Assembly: GCA_031278175.1 (NCBI GenBank)
Contig: JAITLB010000257.1
Span: forward strand, 1-35,563
Direction of reading: 5' to 3'
Source of the DNA: Christensenellaceae bacterium
GTDB lineage: Bacteria; Bacillota; Clostridia; Christensenellales; DTU072
Length of the DNA: 35,563 bases
This document shows positions 1 to 8,610 of this stretch, in pieces. A model generated the notes under the pieces. It saw only the letters and a list, made by a program, of their open reading frames with translations. It did not search any database and was not told the origin of the DNA. The position numbers and the translations under genes are program-made. Position 1 is the first letter of the stretch. Each line of letters starts with the position of its first letter.

Positions 1-687
1 TGTATTGACAACATCATTTTCGCTAGCCTCAATGGTAATGTAGTTTTTATTGCCGTCTGTACTATGAGTAATAATAAATAAGTCAGGTTGCCTTATGCTC
101 GTTTCATATGAATAAACCATAAATTTGTTTGTGGCATCAATCTCTATGTATTCGTCAACTTTTTTATAGAAACTTTCTAATTCTTCAAATGATAATAGTG
201 TCTCAATTTTTTCTCCTAATTCGGGGTTGGTAGCGTTAATTTTAAAAGAATATGTAGGCAATAAAATATTAACACCCCACGTGTCAGTTTCATTTTGAAA
301 GAGGATCGTGCCTCTTGAATTTGTCAGGAAATAGCGGAATTGGTTATTCTCTTTTTGAATAAATTCTATGACAAAATAACTTTTGCCTAAGGAACTCGAT
401 TTGAAAATCAAAATGCGATTTTCACTTTTGATAAGTTCGTAATCATATTTACTTATTTCTTGAAAAAGCGAATCAATTGACAACTTGCACCTAAATGCGT
501 AATGAAAATTGGGATCTAAGTAGTAGCGATGATGTTCTAGCAAGAAGCTAAACGTGTCTGCGTTAGTAAGACTTGAAACATAGATATAATCTTCACTAGT
601 ACAACCTAAAATACTAGCGCACAATACCATTGCAATTGACAAGAGAATAACTAAAAACGCAGTTTTAATAAACTTAATGAATTTCAT
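1..687 (-). CDS. Exported lipoprotein of unknown function (C-terminus cut by window edge)
   Basis: This open frame is absent from the ORF track because it runs off the left edge. It starts at ATG 685-687 behind a GGAG element six to eight bases upstream and stays open for 229 codons. The N-terminus has a basic region (MKFIKFIK), a hydrophobic stretch and a lipobox ending ILGC, with the lipidated cysteine at residue 29, so it is a surface lipoprotein. The remaining 200 residues are rich in aromatic and charged residues and show no domain I recognise. Its layout matches the anchored protein at 14019-14729 (shared SLT, HY, LxTY and YKK landmarks in the same order and similar spacing), suggesting distant homology. 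It stands alone, with 825 non-coding bases upstream. Confidence 0.85.
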   Translation of the reverse strand, partial: MKFIKFIKTAFLVILLSIAMVLCASILGCTSEDYIYVSSLTNADTFSFLLEHHRYYLDPNFHYAFRCKLSIDSLFQEISKYDYELIKSENRILIFKSSSLGKSYFVIEFIQKENNQFRYFLTNSRGTILFQNETDTWGVNILLPTYSFKINATNPELGEKIETLLSFEELESFYKKVDEYIEIDATNKFMVYSYETSIRQPDLFIITHSTDGNKNYITIEASENDVVNT

Positions 688-1512
688 AAAGTCTCCACAT
701 GTGACAAGCAAATTGAATGATCAACATATGAACCTGCCACACTCGGTAATATAGAGAAGTCTATGGTTGCGAGAACATATGTTAAGGATGCTAATTAAGT
801 ATCACATAAACGCGCAAACACAAAAATACGTTTTCTCACAATATTTAGTGAACTTAAATAGACCTACTCTCTATGTGTGCTTAAATGCCGAATTTCCATT
901 TATCGTTATAGTGTATCATCCACCATACACTCGCTTTAGAGACTAAAAATAACTGGTCTGTTATGAGTCTATAATTAGGCGCTCTTTTGTCCTGCAACGC
1001 GCACAACGATATGTTTGCAAATTCGGAAATGGCATCGCAAAAGTCCATCACCTGTAAATGTCATTTTTGTAAGCAAATCTTAATCTGCACTTTAGGGGGA
1101 CAAGTAAATGCCACTAAATCAGGATGCATTTGCAATTGATGTGTATAGCGCAAAACTGCAATTGTAATTAAAACAAGTAGTTAAGGTAAATGTGATAGAA
1201 GTTATATTAGTTTGTTGGTGCCATCTAACTTCAAGTCACCACACCTTGCGAGAAATTTGCTACTTTATATAACAGAAATATTATATACAATTCGCATTTA
1301 AATGTCAATATCTTATAAGTTTTTGCGCAATATCTAGTGTTAAAGGCAAGTAATGTAGCAGAGTCGCACTAAAACAGTTAAAGCAATATTAAATTGCAGA
1401 TGCAAATAGTACCCGTGGATGCGATGCGTCAAGCCAAGAATTATTAATCCAACTCGTCAGATTTTATAAAAATCACCATGCTCACAAACAAGCAGCAATT
1501 GTCACGGTCTTA
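688..1512. other. Non-coding spacer, 825 bp
   Basis: AT-rich sequence between the PHP phosphatase gene and the lipoprotein gene, both on the minus strand. I see no open frame with a ribosome binding site on either strand and no tRNA or riboswitch. The only local structure noted is a short inverted repeat at 910-931 (AGTGTAT, 8-base loop, ATACACT), too weak to name. The lipoprotein promoter must lie here, but no convincing -35/-10 pair was found. Confidence 0.6.
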
Positions 1513-2310
1513 CTATATTTTAGTTTTTATTTGCGCTCTTTGCACATAAGAAGTCCAGTATTTGAATCCGAATGATAGGACTATTTCTTTAGCACTATCA
1601 TAATTAAAACATATTCTGTCAATTGTATGCGCATCTGATGCAAAAGATATATTTGTTCCACCAAGCTCGGCATAACGCTTAATGATTGCAGGCTCAGGTA
1701 GAGTAACCCATGGAAGTGTTTTGACATTAGTATTGATTTCTAGCGTCTTGTCAAGGGCAATAATGTTTTTTAATATGGCATCTATTATGTCTGCAGTATC
1801 ATTATAATATAGTTCCTTATTAGCATAATTGACATATCTTGCAACATAACCTAGGTGGGCAATAACATCATAATCGTATCCTGGATTTGTACTACCAAGA
1901 ACCGCTTCTAGGTAACTTAGATAAATTTCATTTTTATTCTCAATATTTATTCTTGGTAATAAATAGTATAAGTCGACATTGTTTAGAGAATGAACTGAAT
2001 TGATAATTACATCAAATGGATATTTAGGGAGAATACTTTTGTTTAGTTCAACCGATTCGGGCGAGTACCCAGTTTCAATTCCGAATGCTAATGTTAGTGC
2101 GCTATCACAACGCGTAGCTCTATGATCAACAAGATATGCATCTATGTCGAGTTGTTTGCGCGGAATGATATCACCAAAAAGGTAGTCAAGATCGAGATGT
2201 TCGGTAGTGGCAATATATGTAAGCCCTAACGATTTTGCTTGCGCTACTATTTGTGATAGTTCTGGTGTGCCATCGTGTGAATGCTTGCTGTGTATGTGTG
2301 TGTCTAACAT
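1513..2310 (-). CDS. PHP-domain histidinol-phosphatase (HisJ/HisK type)
   Basis: A 265-residue PHP-superfamily metal-dependent phosphatase. The N-terminus carries the PHP signature HIHSKHSHDG (residues 5-14), followed by TEHLD around residues 36-40, a VHSLN segment in the middle, IAHLG further on, and SDAHTIDRI near the end; these are the metal-ligand blocks of the family. The length fits monofunctional histidinol-phosphate phosphatases, which release L-histidinol in histidine synthesis. No other his gene is visible, so a related PHP phosphoesterase activity remains possible. The start is supported by AAGGA six bases upstream. It lies 42 bases downstream of argS and is probably cotranscribed with it. 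Confidence 0.8.
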   Translation of the reverse strand: MLDTHIHSKHSHDGTPELSQIVAQAKSLGLTYIATTEHLDLDYLFGDIIPRKQLDIDAYLVDHRATRCDSALTLAFGIETGYSPESVELNKSILPKYPFDVIINSVHSLNNVDLYYLLPRINIENKNEIYLSYLEAVLGSTNPGYDYDVIAHLGYVARYVNYANKELYYNDTADIIDAILKNIIALDKTLEINTNVKTLPWVTLPEPAIIKRYAELGGTNISFASDAHTIDRICFNYDSAKEIVLSFGFKYWTSYVQRAQIKTKI

Positions 2311-2352
2311 ATAGTAAATCCTTATAAAGCAGATTAATGCTAAGTTGTAGTG

Positions 2353-4077
2353 CTACATTTCGGTCGGTGCATCAATTCCTAAAAGCCTAAGTCCTTCTTC
2401 TAATATGATGTGTGTAGCATATGTCAGTGTTGCTCGCGCTCTGCGATAATTGGTCTCGGCGTTCATTATTCTATTTTCTAGATAAAAGCGATTAAAGGCT
2501 TTTGCGACATCTATTATATAACGCGAAAGTATGCTTGGCTCAAATTTTTCTATTACTTGTGTTAATATGTCGGGCATTTTTTCTAGCAATGATAACAGGA
2601 TCGCACTCTCTTTATTATCTAGTCCAGCTAATTCATCGTCAGTAAAAGGGATTGAAAAATAGTCATCGGATACACCTAGGTTTCTCAAAATACTTAATGC
2701 GCGCACATTGGTGTATTGTATATATGGACCAGTTTCACCGTCAAATGATAAAGCCTTATCGTATGAGAATACGATATCCTTAATGCGATTATTGTTTAGT
2801 GCGAAAAAGGTTATTGCACCGACACCAATTTTCTCTGCTATCTCCATCTTGTCTTTTAATGCAGGGTTTTTTACAGTCATAATCTCAGCGCTTTTTTCAA
2901 CTGCTTTAGAAAGAACATCCATAAGAAGGATTACATTACCTCGTCTTGTAGACATTGCACCTTCTTCTAGTGACACCATCCCGAAAGGGACATGTATCAT
3001 ATCTTTAGCCCATGTCTTGCCTGCAAGCTCGAGAACTTTAAACAATTGCTTAAAATGAAGATTTTGTTGGTATGCAACGACATAAATGCATTTGTAGAAA
3101 TCATAAGTTCGCTTGCGATAATATGCTGCGGCAAGGTCGCGAGTGGCATACAGAGTTGCACCATCGGATCGAACCAACAAGCAAGGTGGCATATCATATT
3201 TAGAAAGGTCTACAATTTTCGCTCCATCTGATATTTCAGTTAGGTTCAGTGAATCTAATTCATTTATGACGACATCCATTTTGTCGTTATAAAAAGCCTC
3301 ACCGTTGTAACTGTCAAAATGGACATGCAGACGATCATACACTTTATTAACTTCATCTAGTGTGATCTTCTTGAAAAGTTCAAATAACTGCACGGATTCG
3401 GGATCACCATCTTCTAGTCTTTTGAAAGCGGCGCGTGCCATATCTAACAGCTCAGGCTTTGTTTCAGATTCAGCATGAAATTTGACATAGATTTCGGTAA
3501 GAGCTGATACTCCATCGTTTGTTAATTTTTCAATATTTCCCCATAATTTAAATGCTACTATTAATTTACCGAACTGCGTTCCCCAGTCGCCAAGATGATT
3601 TATGCCGATCGGGTTATATCCCAATTTTTTGTAAATCCTGTATAAAGCACCACCAATTACTGTTGTGCTTAAATGTCCGATGTGCATCAGCTTAGCGATA
3701 TTAATAGAACTGTAATCTATACAAATGGTGCGCCCCATGCCCTCACTTGAATTTGCATAGGTGGATTTTTGAGTGACGATTTCGCTTAGAACGCGATTTG
3801 CCGATGCGCGTATATTGAACTTGAAATTGACGTAACCATTTATTGCAACAATCTTATCAAACATAGTATGGTCATCTGTTATGCTACTGACGATGTTTTC
3901 TGCAATCTTGACAGGAGATGTTTTTAGTAGCTTAGCAAATTTAAAGCATGGCAAAGCAAAATCACCGAGTTCGGGATCAGGTGGTGGGATAAGCGACTCT
4001 TGTATTTCTATATTTGAAACATTATCAATTTTGATTAAGGAAGAAATATATGCTTTTTTTTCTTCTACGATTGACAT
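2353..4077 (-). CDS. argS: Arginine--tRNA ligase
   Basis: A 574-residue class Ia aminoacyl-tRNA synthetase that charges tRNA-Arg in the cytoplasm. The N-terminal Add1-type domain leads into a Rossmann catalytic core with the HIGH motif (MHIGHLSTT). The second signature is the degenerate MSTRRGN form in place of KMSKS, which is normal for ArgRS. The C-terminal part is the helical DALR-type anticodon-binding domain (YIQYTNVRALSILRNL onward). Full length for the family. The start is supported by GAGG about eight bases upstream. A probable promoter lies about 220 bases upstream. No T-box conserved sequence was found in that leader, so amino-acid-responsive control is not evident. Confidence 0.97.
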   Translation of the reverse strand: MSIVEEKKAYISSLIKIDNVSNIEIQESLIPPPDPELGDFALPCFKFAKLLKTSPVKIAENIVSSITDDHTMFDKIVAINGYVNFKFNIRASANRVLSEIVTQKSTYANSSEGMGRTICIDYSSINIAKLMHIGHLSTTVIGGALYRIYKKLGYNPIGINHLGDWGTQFGKLIVAFKLWGNIEKLTNDGVSALTEIYVKFHAESETKPELLDMARAAFKRLEDGDPESVQLFELFKKITLDEVNKVYDRLHVHFDSYNGEAFYNDKMDVVINELDSLNLTEISDGAKIVDLSKYDMPPCLLVRSDGATLYATRDLAAAYYRKRTYDFYKCIYVVAYQQNLHFKQLFKVLELAGKTWAKDMIHVPFGMVSLEEGAMSTRRGNVILLMDVLSKAVEKSAEIMTVKNPALKDKMEIAEKIGVGAITFFALNNNRIKDIVFSYDKALSFDGETGPYIQYTNVRALSILRNLGVSDDYFSIPFTDDELAGLDNKESAILLSLLEKMPDILTQVIEKFEPSILSRYIIDVAKAFNRFYLENRIMNAETNYRRARATLTYATHIILEEGLRLLGIDAPTEM

Positions 4078-4411
4078 TTTGTATTACCTCAAAATTTTTG
4101 AATTTACTATCACTTTGTTAATCATCTGTTATGATGTCATAAAATAGTCCGCTAGGCGGTGTCTCATAAATGCTTAAAACAAACTATATTCTTAATTTGA
4201 TAGTAACTCATGTATAGTTAAGTGTAGAGTATTAAATATTATGTATCTACGTTTGATGAGTGCAAATACATATTTAAAATTTAATAGTCTAGCGTAAGTG
4301 TATTATATGTTAAATACTTCGAAAACTCAAACTAATAGTATGTATTTTTCTGATTTTCCGCAAGTTAATTTCAAGATTGCGAAATTTATTTACGAAATTG
4401 AATAGTTAATT
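4078..4411. other. Spacer and long argS leader, 334 bp
   Basis: Separates recF from argS, both minus strand. Beyond the promoter at 4302-4330 it holds a short perfect inverted repeat at 4149-4159 (CCGC, TAG, GCGG) within the predicted argS leader. I looked for the T-box consensus (AGGGTGGNACCGCG, read on the minus strand) and did not find it. No open frame is supported. Confidence 0.55.
4302..4330 (-). promoter_or_regulatory. Predicted sigma-A promoter for argS
   Basis: On the minus strand: TTGAGT, a 17-base spacer, then a perfect TATAAT. The predicted transcript starts near 4295, giving a leader of about 220 bases before argS and its downstream PHP gene. Confidence 0.6.
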
Positions 4412-5524
4412 TTACATCTCGGTGTCGTGATGATCGCAACGCGCAATATCGCAATTTTGAACTTTGAATAACCCATATCCAGTACTAGCTTCTTTAGTGG
4501 GTTCCGTACATGTTATTAATGTTTGAACATTACTTAAAGATTCCAGCAAAGAACGTCGTCGCATTTCGTCTAATTCGGACATAACATCATCCAAAATTAG
4601 CACTGGTGCTTCGCCTGTGCGTTCTTTAAAAAGAGATACTTCTGCTAATTTTAGGGATAGAACCGCTGTGCGCTGTTGCCCTTGTGATCCGAATTTTCTC
4701 AAGTCGATATCATTAGCCGCAATTTTTAAGTCATCAAGATGTGGTCCTATTGTAGTATGTTCTAGTCTTAGATCACGGGAATATGATTTCTCCAGCAGTG
4801 CTAATATTTCTGTTTTAGGATCGTCTAGTGTGCCAGCATTTGTTTCGTATGTTATGCTTAAGTCTTCCTTATTTGACGTTAAGCGTCGATGTTTTTCTCG
4901 GGCGATATCGGATAATCTACTAATGAACTTATTGCGCTCTGACACCAATATTGACGCTTCGCGAGCAAGAGGTGCGTTAGTTATTGATATCAAGTTCTGA
5001 ATAGACGAGGTATCTTTATACTGCTTAATTATTTTATTTCGCTCACCTAAGAGTCTAACATAATTCTGGAGTGCATAAAAATATACTTTACTCTGTTGCG
5101 ACAAACTAATATTCAAAAACCTACGTCGATCTTGTGGTGTGCCATTTACTAGTGCTAGTTCGCTCGGCGAAAAGAATACAACGTTTAATACACCCATTAA
5201 TTCGCCTATGCGACGAATTGGCAAAGAATCTATTGCTATGTGCTTGTCACCGTCTTTATCTATTATGATATCCACTATGTGTGAGGAAAAACGCTTTTTA
5301 ATTTTGAGTGTAACTTGTGCGCCTTTTGAACTATTCCAACTTATTAACTCTTTATCTTTAGTATGTCTTGAGGATTTACCAATCGATGCGAGTAAAACGC
5401 CATCGGCTAAGTTTGTTTTGCCACTAGCATTTTCACCTACTATCATATTTATGCCATCTACAAATTCGACAGCAACTGATGAATAGTTAAGAAAATTGCT
5501 GAGTGCAATGCGTGAAACGATCAT
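4412..5524 (-). CDS. recF: DNA replication and repair protein RecF
   Basis: A 370-residue SMC-like ABC-type ATPase that loads RecA at single-strand gaps together with RecO and RecR. Visible landmarks are the Walker A motif GENASGKTN near residue 31, the ABC-like signature FGSQGQQRT, and Walker B VLILDDVMSELD in the C-terminal third; length is typical. It starts only two bases after the metA stop, so the two genes are almost certainly cotranscribed. This position is unusual: recF normally sits with dnaA, dnaN and gyrB. The start codon follows the metA stop with only a modest AGG upstream, consistent with translational coupling. Confidence 0.95.
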   Translation of the reverse strand: MIVSRIALSNFLNYSSVAVEFVDGINMIVGENASGKTNLADGVLLASIGKSSRHTKDKELISWNSSKGAQVTLKIKKRFSSHIVDIIIDKDGDKHIAIDSLPIRRIGELMGVLNVVFFSPSELALVNGTPQDRRRFLNISLSQQSKVYFYALQNYVRLLGERNKIIKQYKDTSSIQNLISITNAPLAREASILVSERNKFISRLSDIAREKHRRLTSNKEDLSITYETNAGTLDDPKTEILALLEKSYSRDLRLEHTTIGPHLDDLKIAANDIDLRKFGSQGQQRTAVLSLKLAEVSLFKERTGEAPVLILDDVMSELDEMRRRSLLESLSNVQTLITCTEPTKEASTGYGLFKVQNCDIARCDHHDTEM

Positions 5525-5526
5525 AC

Positions 5527-6435
5527 TTAAGTACCTAGCTTATATGGTGTTACTTGATACACGTAGTAATTAAGCCAATTATAGAATAAAAGGTTTCCTG
5601 TGCTATTCCATTTCATATCAATATTGTCTTCATCACCATCAATAAAATAACCAGATGGTTGTGCTATATCTATTCCTTTTTCTCTATCGCGTATGTATTC
5701 TCTTTTAAGCGTGTCGCGGTCGTACTCGGAGTGACCAAACAGAAAGAACATATTATTATCGACAGTTTTTGCTACACTGATGCCACATTTATGCCCGCGC
5801 GCTAATACGCAGATATCGTCAAGCGCAGCAATTGCACGCTCATCTATTGAGGTGTATCTGCTATGCGGAATATAGAATCTGTCATCTAAGCCTTTTAAAA
5901 GCAAATCGTGTTTAGCGGTAGCATGGTTTTCGAAGACCCCAGACAATTTTTTAGGGAGTGAAATTTTTTTAATTCCATAGAAATGATAAAGTGCAGCTTG
6001 TGCTCCCCAACATATATATATGGTGCTAGTAACCATCTCTTTGGCATAATTCATAATCGTCATTAGCTCTGGCCAATAATCGACACACTCAAAAGGCATG
6101 GTTTCTACAGGCGCACCTGTAACTATAAGACCATCTAATTTACGTGACTTTATCTCGTCAAAAGTCTTATAGAATTTATCCATATGCGCAACTGAAGTAT
6201 TGCGCCCACGATACGTTGCTGTTTCTATTAAAGTAATATTGACTTGAAGTGGCGAGTTTGCAAGAAGCCGTATAAGTTGAGTTTCTGTCTCAATCTTGGT
6301 AGGCATGAGATTCAAAATAGCGATTTCAATTGGACGGATGTCTTGGGAAGCCGCTCTTTTATTTGACATGATGAATATATTTTCTTCTGATAGTATTTTA
6401 TAAGCAGGCAATGCTTCAGGTATTAAAATAGGCAT
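5527..6435 (-). CDS. metA: Homoserine O-acetyltransferase (MetA family)
   Basis: A 302-residue class-I glutamine-amidotransferase-fold enzyme that acylates L-homoserine in methionine synthesis. The catalytic cysteine is Cys142 (ICWGAQAAL); His235 and Glu237 (GHSEYD) complete the active site. Residue 111 is Glu (GAPVETMPF). In this family Glu111 goes with acetyl-CoA use and Gly111 with succinyl-CoA use, so I predict an acetyltransferase despite the traditional succinyltransferase name. Length is normal. An AGGAGG-type site lies somewhat far (about 14 bases) upstream of the start. It lies between smpB and recF in a probable three-gene unit. Confidence 0.95.
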   Translation of the reverse strand: MPILIPEALPAYKILSEENIFIMSNKRAASQDIRPIEIAILNLMPTKIETETQLIRLLANSPLQVNITLIETATYRGRNTSVAHMDKFYKTFDEIKSRKLDGLIVTGAPVETMPFECVDYWPELMTIMNYAKEMVTSTIYICWGAQAALYHFYGIKKISLPKKLSGVFENHATAKHDLLLKGLDDRFYIPHSRYTSIDERAIAALDDICVLARGHKCGISVAKTVDNNMFFLFGHSEYDRDTLKREYIRDREKGIDIAQPSGYFIDGDEDNIDMKWNSTGNLLFYNWLNYYVYQVTPYKLGT

Positions 6436-6474
6436 TTTATCGTTTGCTCCCTCCTTAAACGAAATCAGAATTAC

Positions 6475-6942
6475 TTAACGCTCTACATTTCTTGAATACG
6501 CTTCTTTTATAGCGCGCTCGGCATGTTTTTTCTCTTCGCGTTCTGCCACTACTCTACGTTTATCTGCTAAATCTTTACCTTTAGCTAATGCTATTTCCGC
6601 TTTGAGTAGTGAGTCTTTGAAATACAGTTTAGTAACAACAAGAGTATAACCTTTTTCTTCGATCTTGTGACGCAGTTTGTTTATTTCAGATCGGTGCAAT
6701 AATAGTCTGCGCGTCCGTCTTGGATCTGGATTATATACGCTACCGTGCTTGTAGGGAGAAATATGCGCGTTTATCAACAATGCCTCGCCCTTTCTTATTA
6801 TGGCATAACTGTCACGCAAATTAACATTGCCTAGTCGCACGCTTTTAATTTCACTGCCTTCTAATTCTATACCTGCTTCATAAGTATCTTCAATGAAATA
6901 CTCAAAGTAGGCATGTTTGTTTTTTACAACGGTTTTGATCAT
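6475..6942 (-). CDS. smpB: SsrA-binding protein SmpB
   Basis: A 155-residue OB-fold protein that escorts tmRNA to stalled ribosomes in trans-translation. The core motifs are all present: NKHAYFEYFIEDTYEAGIEL at the start, GSEIKSVRLGNVNLRDSY, the HISPYKHGS segment, and the basic C-terminal tail (ADKRRVVAEREEKKHAERA). Length is typical. The start follows a modest GGGAATGG element. smpB is often beside ssrA, but no tmRNA sequence was recognised in the window. It is separated from secG by a strong hairpin terminator. Confidence 0.97.
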   Translation of the reverse strand: MIKTVVKNKHAYFEYFIEDTYEAGIELEGSEIKSVRLGNVNLRDSYAIIRKGEALLINAHISPYKHGSVYNPDPRRTRRLLLHRSEINKLRHKIEEKGYTLVVTKLYFKDSLLKAEIALAKGKDLADKRRVVAEREEKKHAERAIKEAYSRNVER

Positions 6943-6977
6943 AATCCATTCCCACTAGCATACATCCATTTAATGCT

Positions 6978-7005
6978 AAAAACGGCTATAAAAACTTATA
7001 GCCGT
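6978..7005 (-). terminator. Intrinsic terminator after secG
   Basis: A perfect 10-bp stem (ACGGCTATAA / TTATAGCCGT) with a four-base loop. Read on the minus strand it is followed by a run of T residues, so it stops transcripts coming from secG. Partial read-through would feed smpB-metA-recF, for which no separate clear promoter was found. Confidence 0.85.
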
Positions 7006-7092
7006 CGACTTTGCTTAATATATGCAAGAATTTGAGCTTGTTGTGACAAATGAAACCAACGGCAAGAAATACCGCATGACATCAGAGTTGTT

Positions 7093-7365
7093 TTAGCTCG
7101 GGATATTACTCTTTAAAATAGATAGCACAAAATAGGAGATAGAGCATATTAAAACGCACAACCCTATAACCATTGTCCATCTTTTGAACTTGGCTTCTAA
7201 TGATTTAGCCTTATTTTTTCCAAAGAATGACTCCGCAGCACCAGTGATAGCACCTAAATTAGCATTGCTACCTTCTTGCAAAGCGACTACAATAATCATT
7301 ATGACCGAAAATACGACCATTAATACCATTGTTGCAATTTGAAATCCGTTAATAATTTCGTACAT
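7093..7365 (-). CDS. secG: Preprotein translocase subunit SecG
   Basis: A 90-residue inner-membrane protein of the SecYEG channel. It has two hydrophobic segments (about residues 7-27 and 62-82) separated by the typical glycine/alanine-rich loop (QEGSNANLGAITGAAESFFG). The ORF track starts eight codons earlier at 7389, but ATG 7363-7365 has GTGGAG six bases upstream and gives the usual SecG N-terminus, so I place the start there. In many Firmicutes secG is followed by rnr and smpB; here rnr is missing from between them. Confidence 0.92.
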   Translation of the reverse strand: MYEIINGFQIATMVLMVVFSVIMIIVVALQEGSNANLGAITGAAESFFGKNKAKSLEAKFKRWTMVIGLCVLICSISYFVLSILKSNIPS

Positions 7366-7392
7366 AAAATACTCCACTAAAATTATCATGCA

Positions 7393-7421
7393 ATTATATC
7401 ATTAATTTTAACAGGTTGCAA
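7393..7421 (-). promoter_or_regulatory. Predicted promoter for secG
   Basis: On the minus strand: TTGCAA, a 17-base spacer and a perfect TATAAT, ending about 28 bases before the chosen secG start. The remainder of the spacer up to the ppa stop (to 7680) is AT-rich with no gene visible. Confidence 0.6.
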
Positions 7422-7680
7422 GAAAAAATACATGCATATGCTATGGAATCTTGCTTTTTAGCTAAAATAGTTGAAAAATTTAAATACAAATTAGGTTTTC
7501 GCGACATTTACTAGACACATAACAGTAGCATTTGACCTGCTATTTAGACATATACCTTTGCACTACTACAAAACGATCAAAGGTTTCAACATATATCGTA
7601 ATTTTAGAACATGTCAATAGTCTCTAGAGAACAAATGTTTAGTCGGTGTGTCGTCAGTAGTGAACTAGATTTGTTAGTGA

Positions 7681-8226
7681 CTATTTATTAATTTTTGCTG
7701 CGCCGTATGTTATCAAGTATCTATGAATATTTTCTTTGATTATAACCTCGGCTGATTTTGCGTCCATGACTTCTAAGATTGAAGTACTCTTATGCTCTAA
7801 TTGTTTATATACATTGAAGAAATGAGTAATTTCGTGCATTATATGTGGTGGCAATTCGCATATATCTTTATAACCATTCCAGAGCGGTTCAGTTATGGGT
7901 ATTGCGATTATTTTATGATCTAACTCGCCACCATCTTGCATGCTTATAACACCTATAGGGTAACACCTGACAAGTGCCATTGGTACTATCGGTTCGCTAC
8001 AAAGTACAAGTACGTCTAATGGATCATGATCATCGGACAATGTAAGAGGGATGAAGCCATAGTTGGCGGGATAATGCGTAGAAGTGTATAGGACTCTATC
8101 AAGGATAAGGGCACCAGTGTCTTTATCCATCTCGTATTTGTTTTTGCTTCCCTTTGAAATCTCAATTACAGCAATAAAATCTCTGACTGAAATGCGGTCA
8201 GGATTGAAGTCATGCCATAGGTTCAT
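7681..8226 (-). CDS. ppa: Inorganic pyrophosphatase (family I)
   Basis: A 181-residue soluble enzyme that hydrolyses pyrophosphate and so drives biosynthetic reactions forward. The core shows KGSKNKYEMDKDTG, the YPANYGFIP block, and the metal-binding signature DDHDPLDVLVL. The ORF track starts 34 codons earlier at 8328, but MNLWHDFNPDRIS is the usual family N-terminus and its ATG (8224-8226) has a TGAGG element five bases upstream, so I shorten it. A weak promoter-like TAAAAT lies upstream without a good -35. It appears to be monocistronic. Confidence 0.95.
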   Translation of the reverse strand: MNLWHDFNPDRISVRDFIAVIEISKGSKNKYEMDKDTGALILDRVLYTSTHYPANYGFIPLTLSDDHDPLDVLVLCSEPIVPMALVRCYPIGVISMQDGGELDHKIIAIPITEPLWNGYKDICELPPHIMHEITHFFNVYKQLEHKSTSILEVMDAKSAEVIIKENIHRYLITYGAAKINK

Positions 8227-8489
8227 GTGTGCCTCACTCAATAATATTGAATTAATTTTATCGACATTAATCGACAAGAAGTATTTTAACACATTTAACT
8301 TAAATAAAGCAATGCAAATGTGATTCATACTATATTTTTAGGATATTTTTGCGTGTGAGCGATGTTAGAATAAAAGTTTTTCCAATTTCAATAAAAAGAT
8401 AAATAGTAAATATTGAAAGCAAAAAATGGGCGAGTAAGCATGATTTTAGCGGTTTTAATAGCATTTATAGCAATCATCAATTATTATAT

Positions 8490-8518
8490 TTGACATACTA
8501 AAATAGCATTAGTATAAT
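8490..8518 (+). promoter_or_regulatory. Sigma-A promoter for the PFOR gene
   Basis: A perfect consensus: TTGACA, 17 bases, TATAAT. The start of transcription should be near 8525, leaving a leader of about 85 bases before the PFOR start. The exact match suggests strong expression. Confidence 0.9.
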
Positions 8519-8610
8519 TTAGAGTTGTAATTTAACATAATGGATAAAACGGTCGCTCTATAGTTACAGACGCTTCCGTAAAGACACACATAATGGAGGT
8601 TCATTTAAAA

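Noticed and set aside
910-931. Inverted repeat AGTGTAT/ATACACT in the first spacer, considered as a terminator or operator.
   Set aside because: AT-rich, no T-run, and distant from any start or stop codon.
4078-4300. Possible T-box riboswitch in the long argS leader.
   Set aside because: The conserved T-box sequence and an antiterminator/terminator pair were not found; only a short CCGC/GCGG repeat is present.
7022-7096. A 24-codon plus-strand frame (MQEFELVVTNETNGKKYRMTSELF) between smpB and secG.
   Set aside because: The peptide looks protein-like, but there is no ribosome binding site, it overlaps the end of secG on the other strand, and nothing downstream continues it. Too short to call.
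6943-7680. Possible tmRNA gene near smpB.
   Set aside because: No tRNA-like ends or GGATTCGAC-type start were found in the spacers around smpB or secG.
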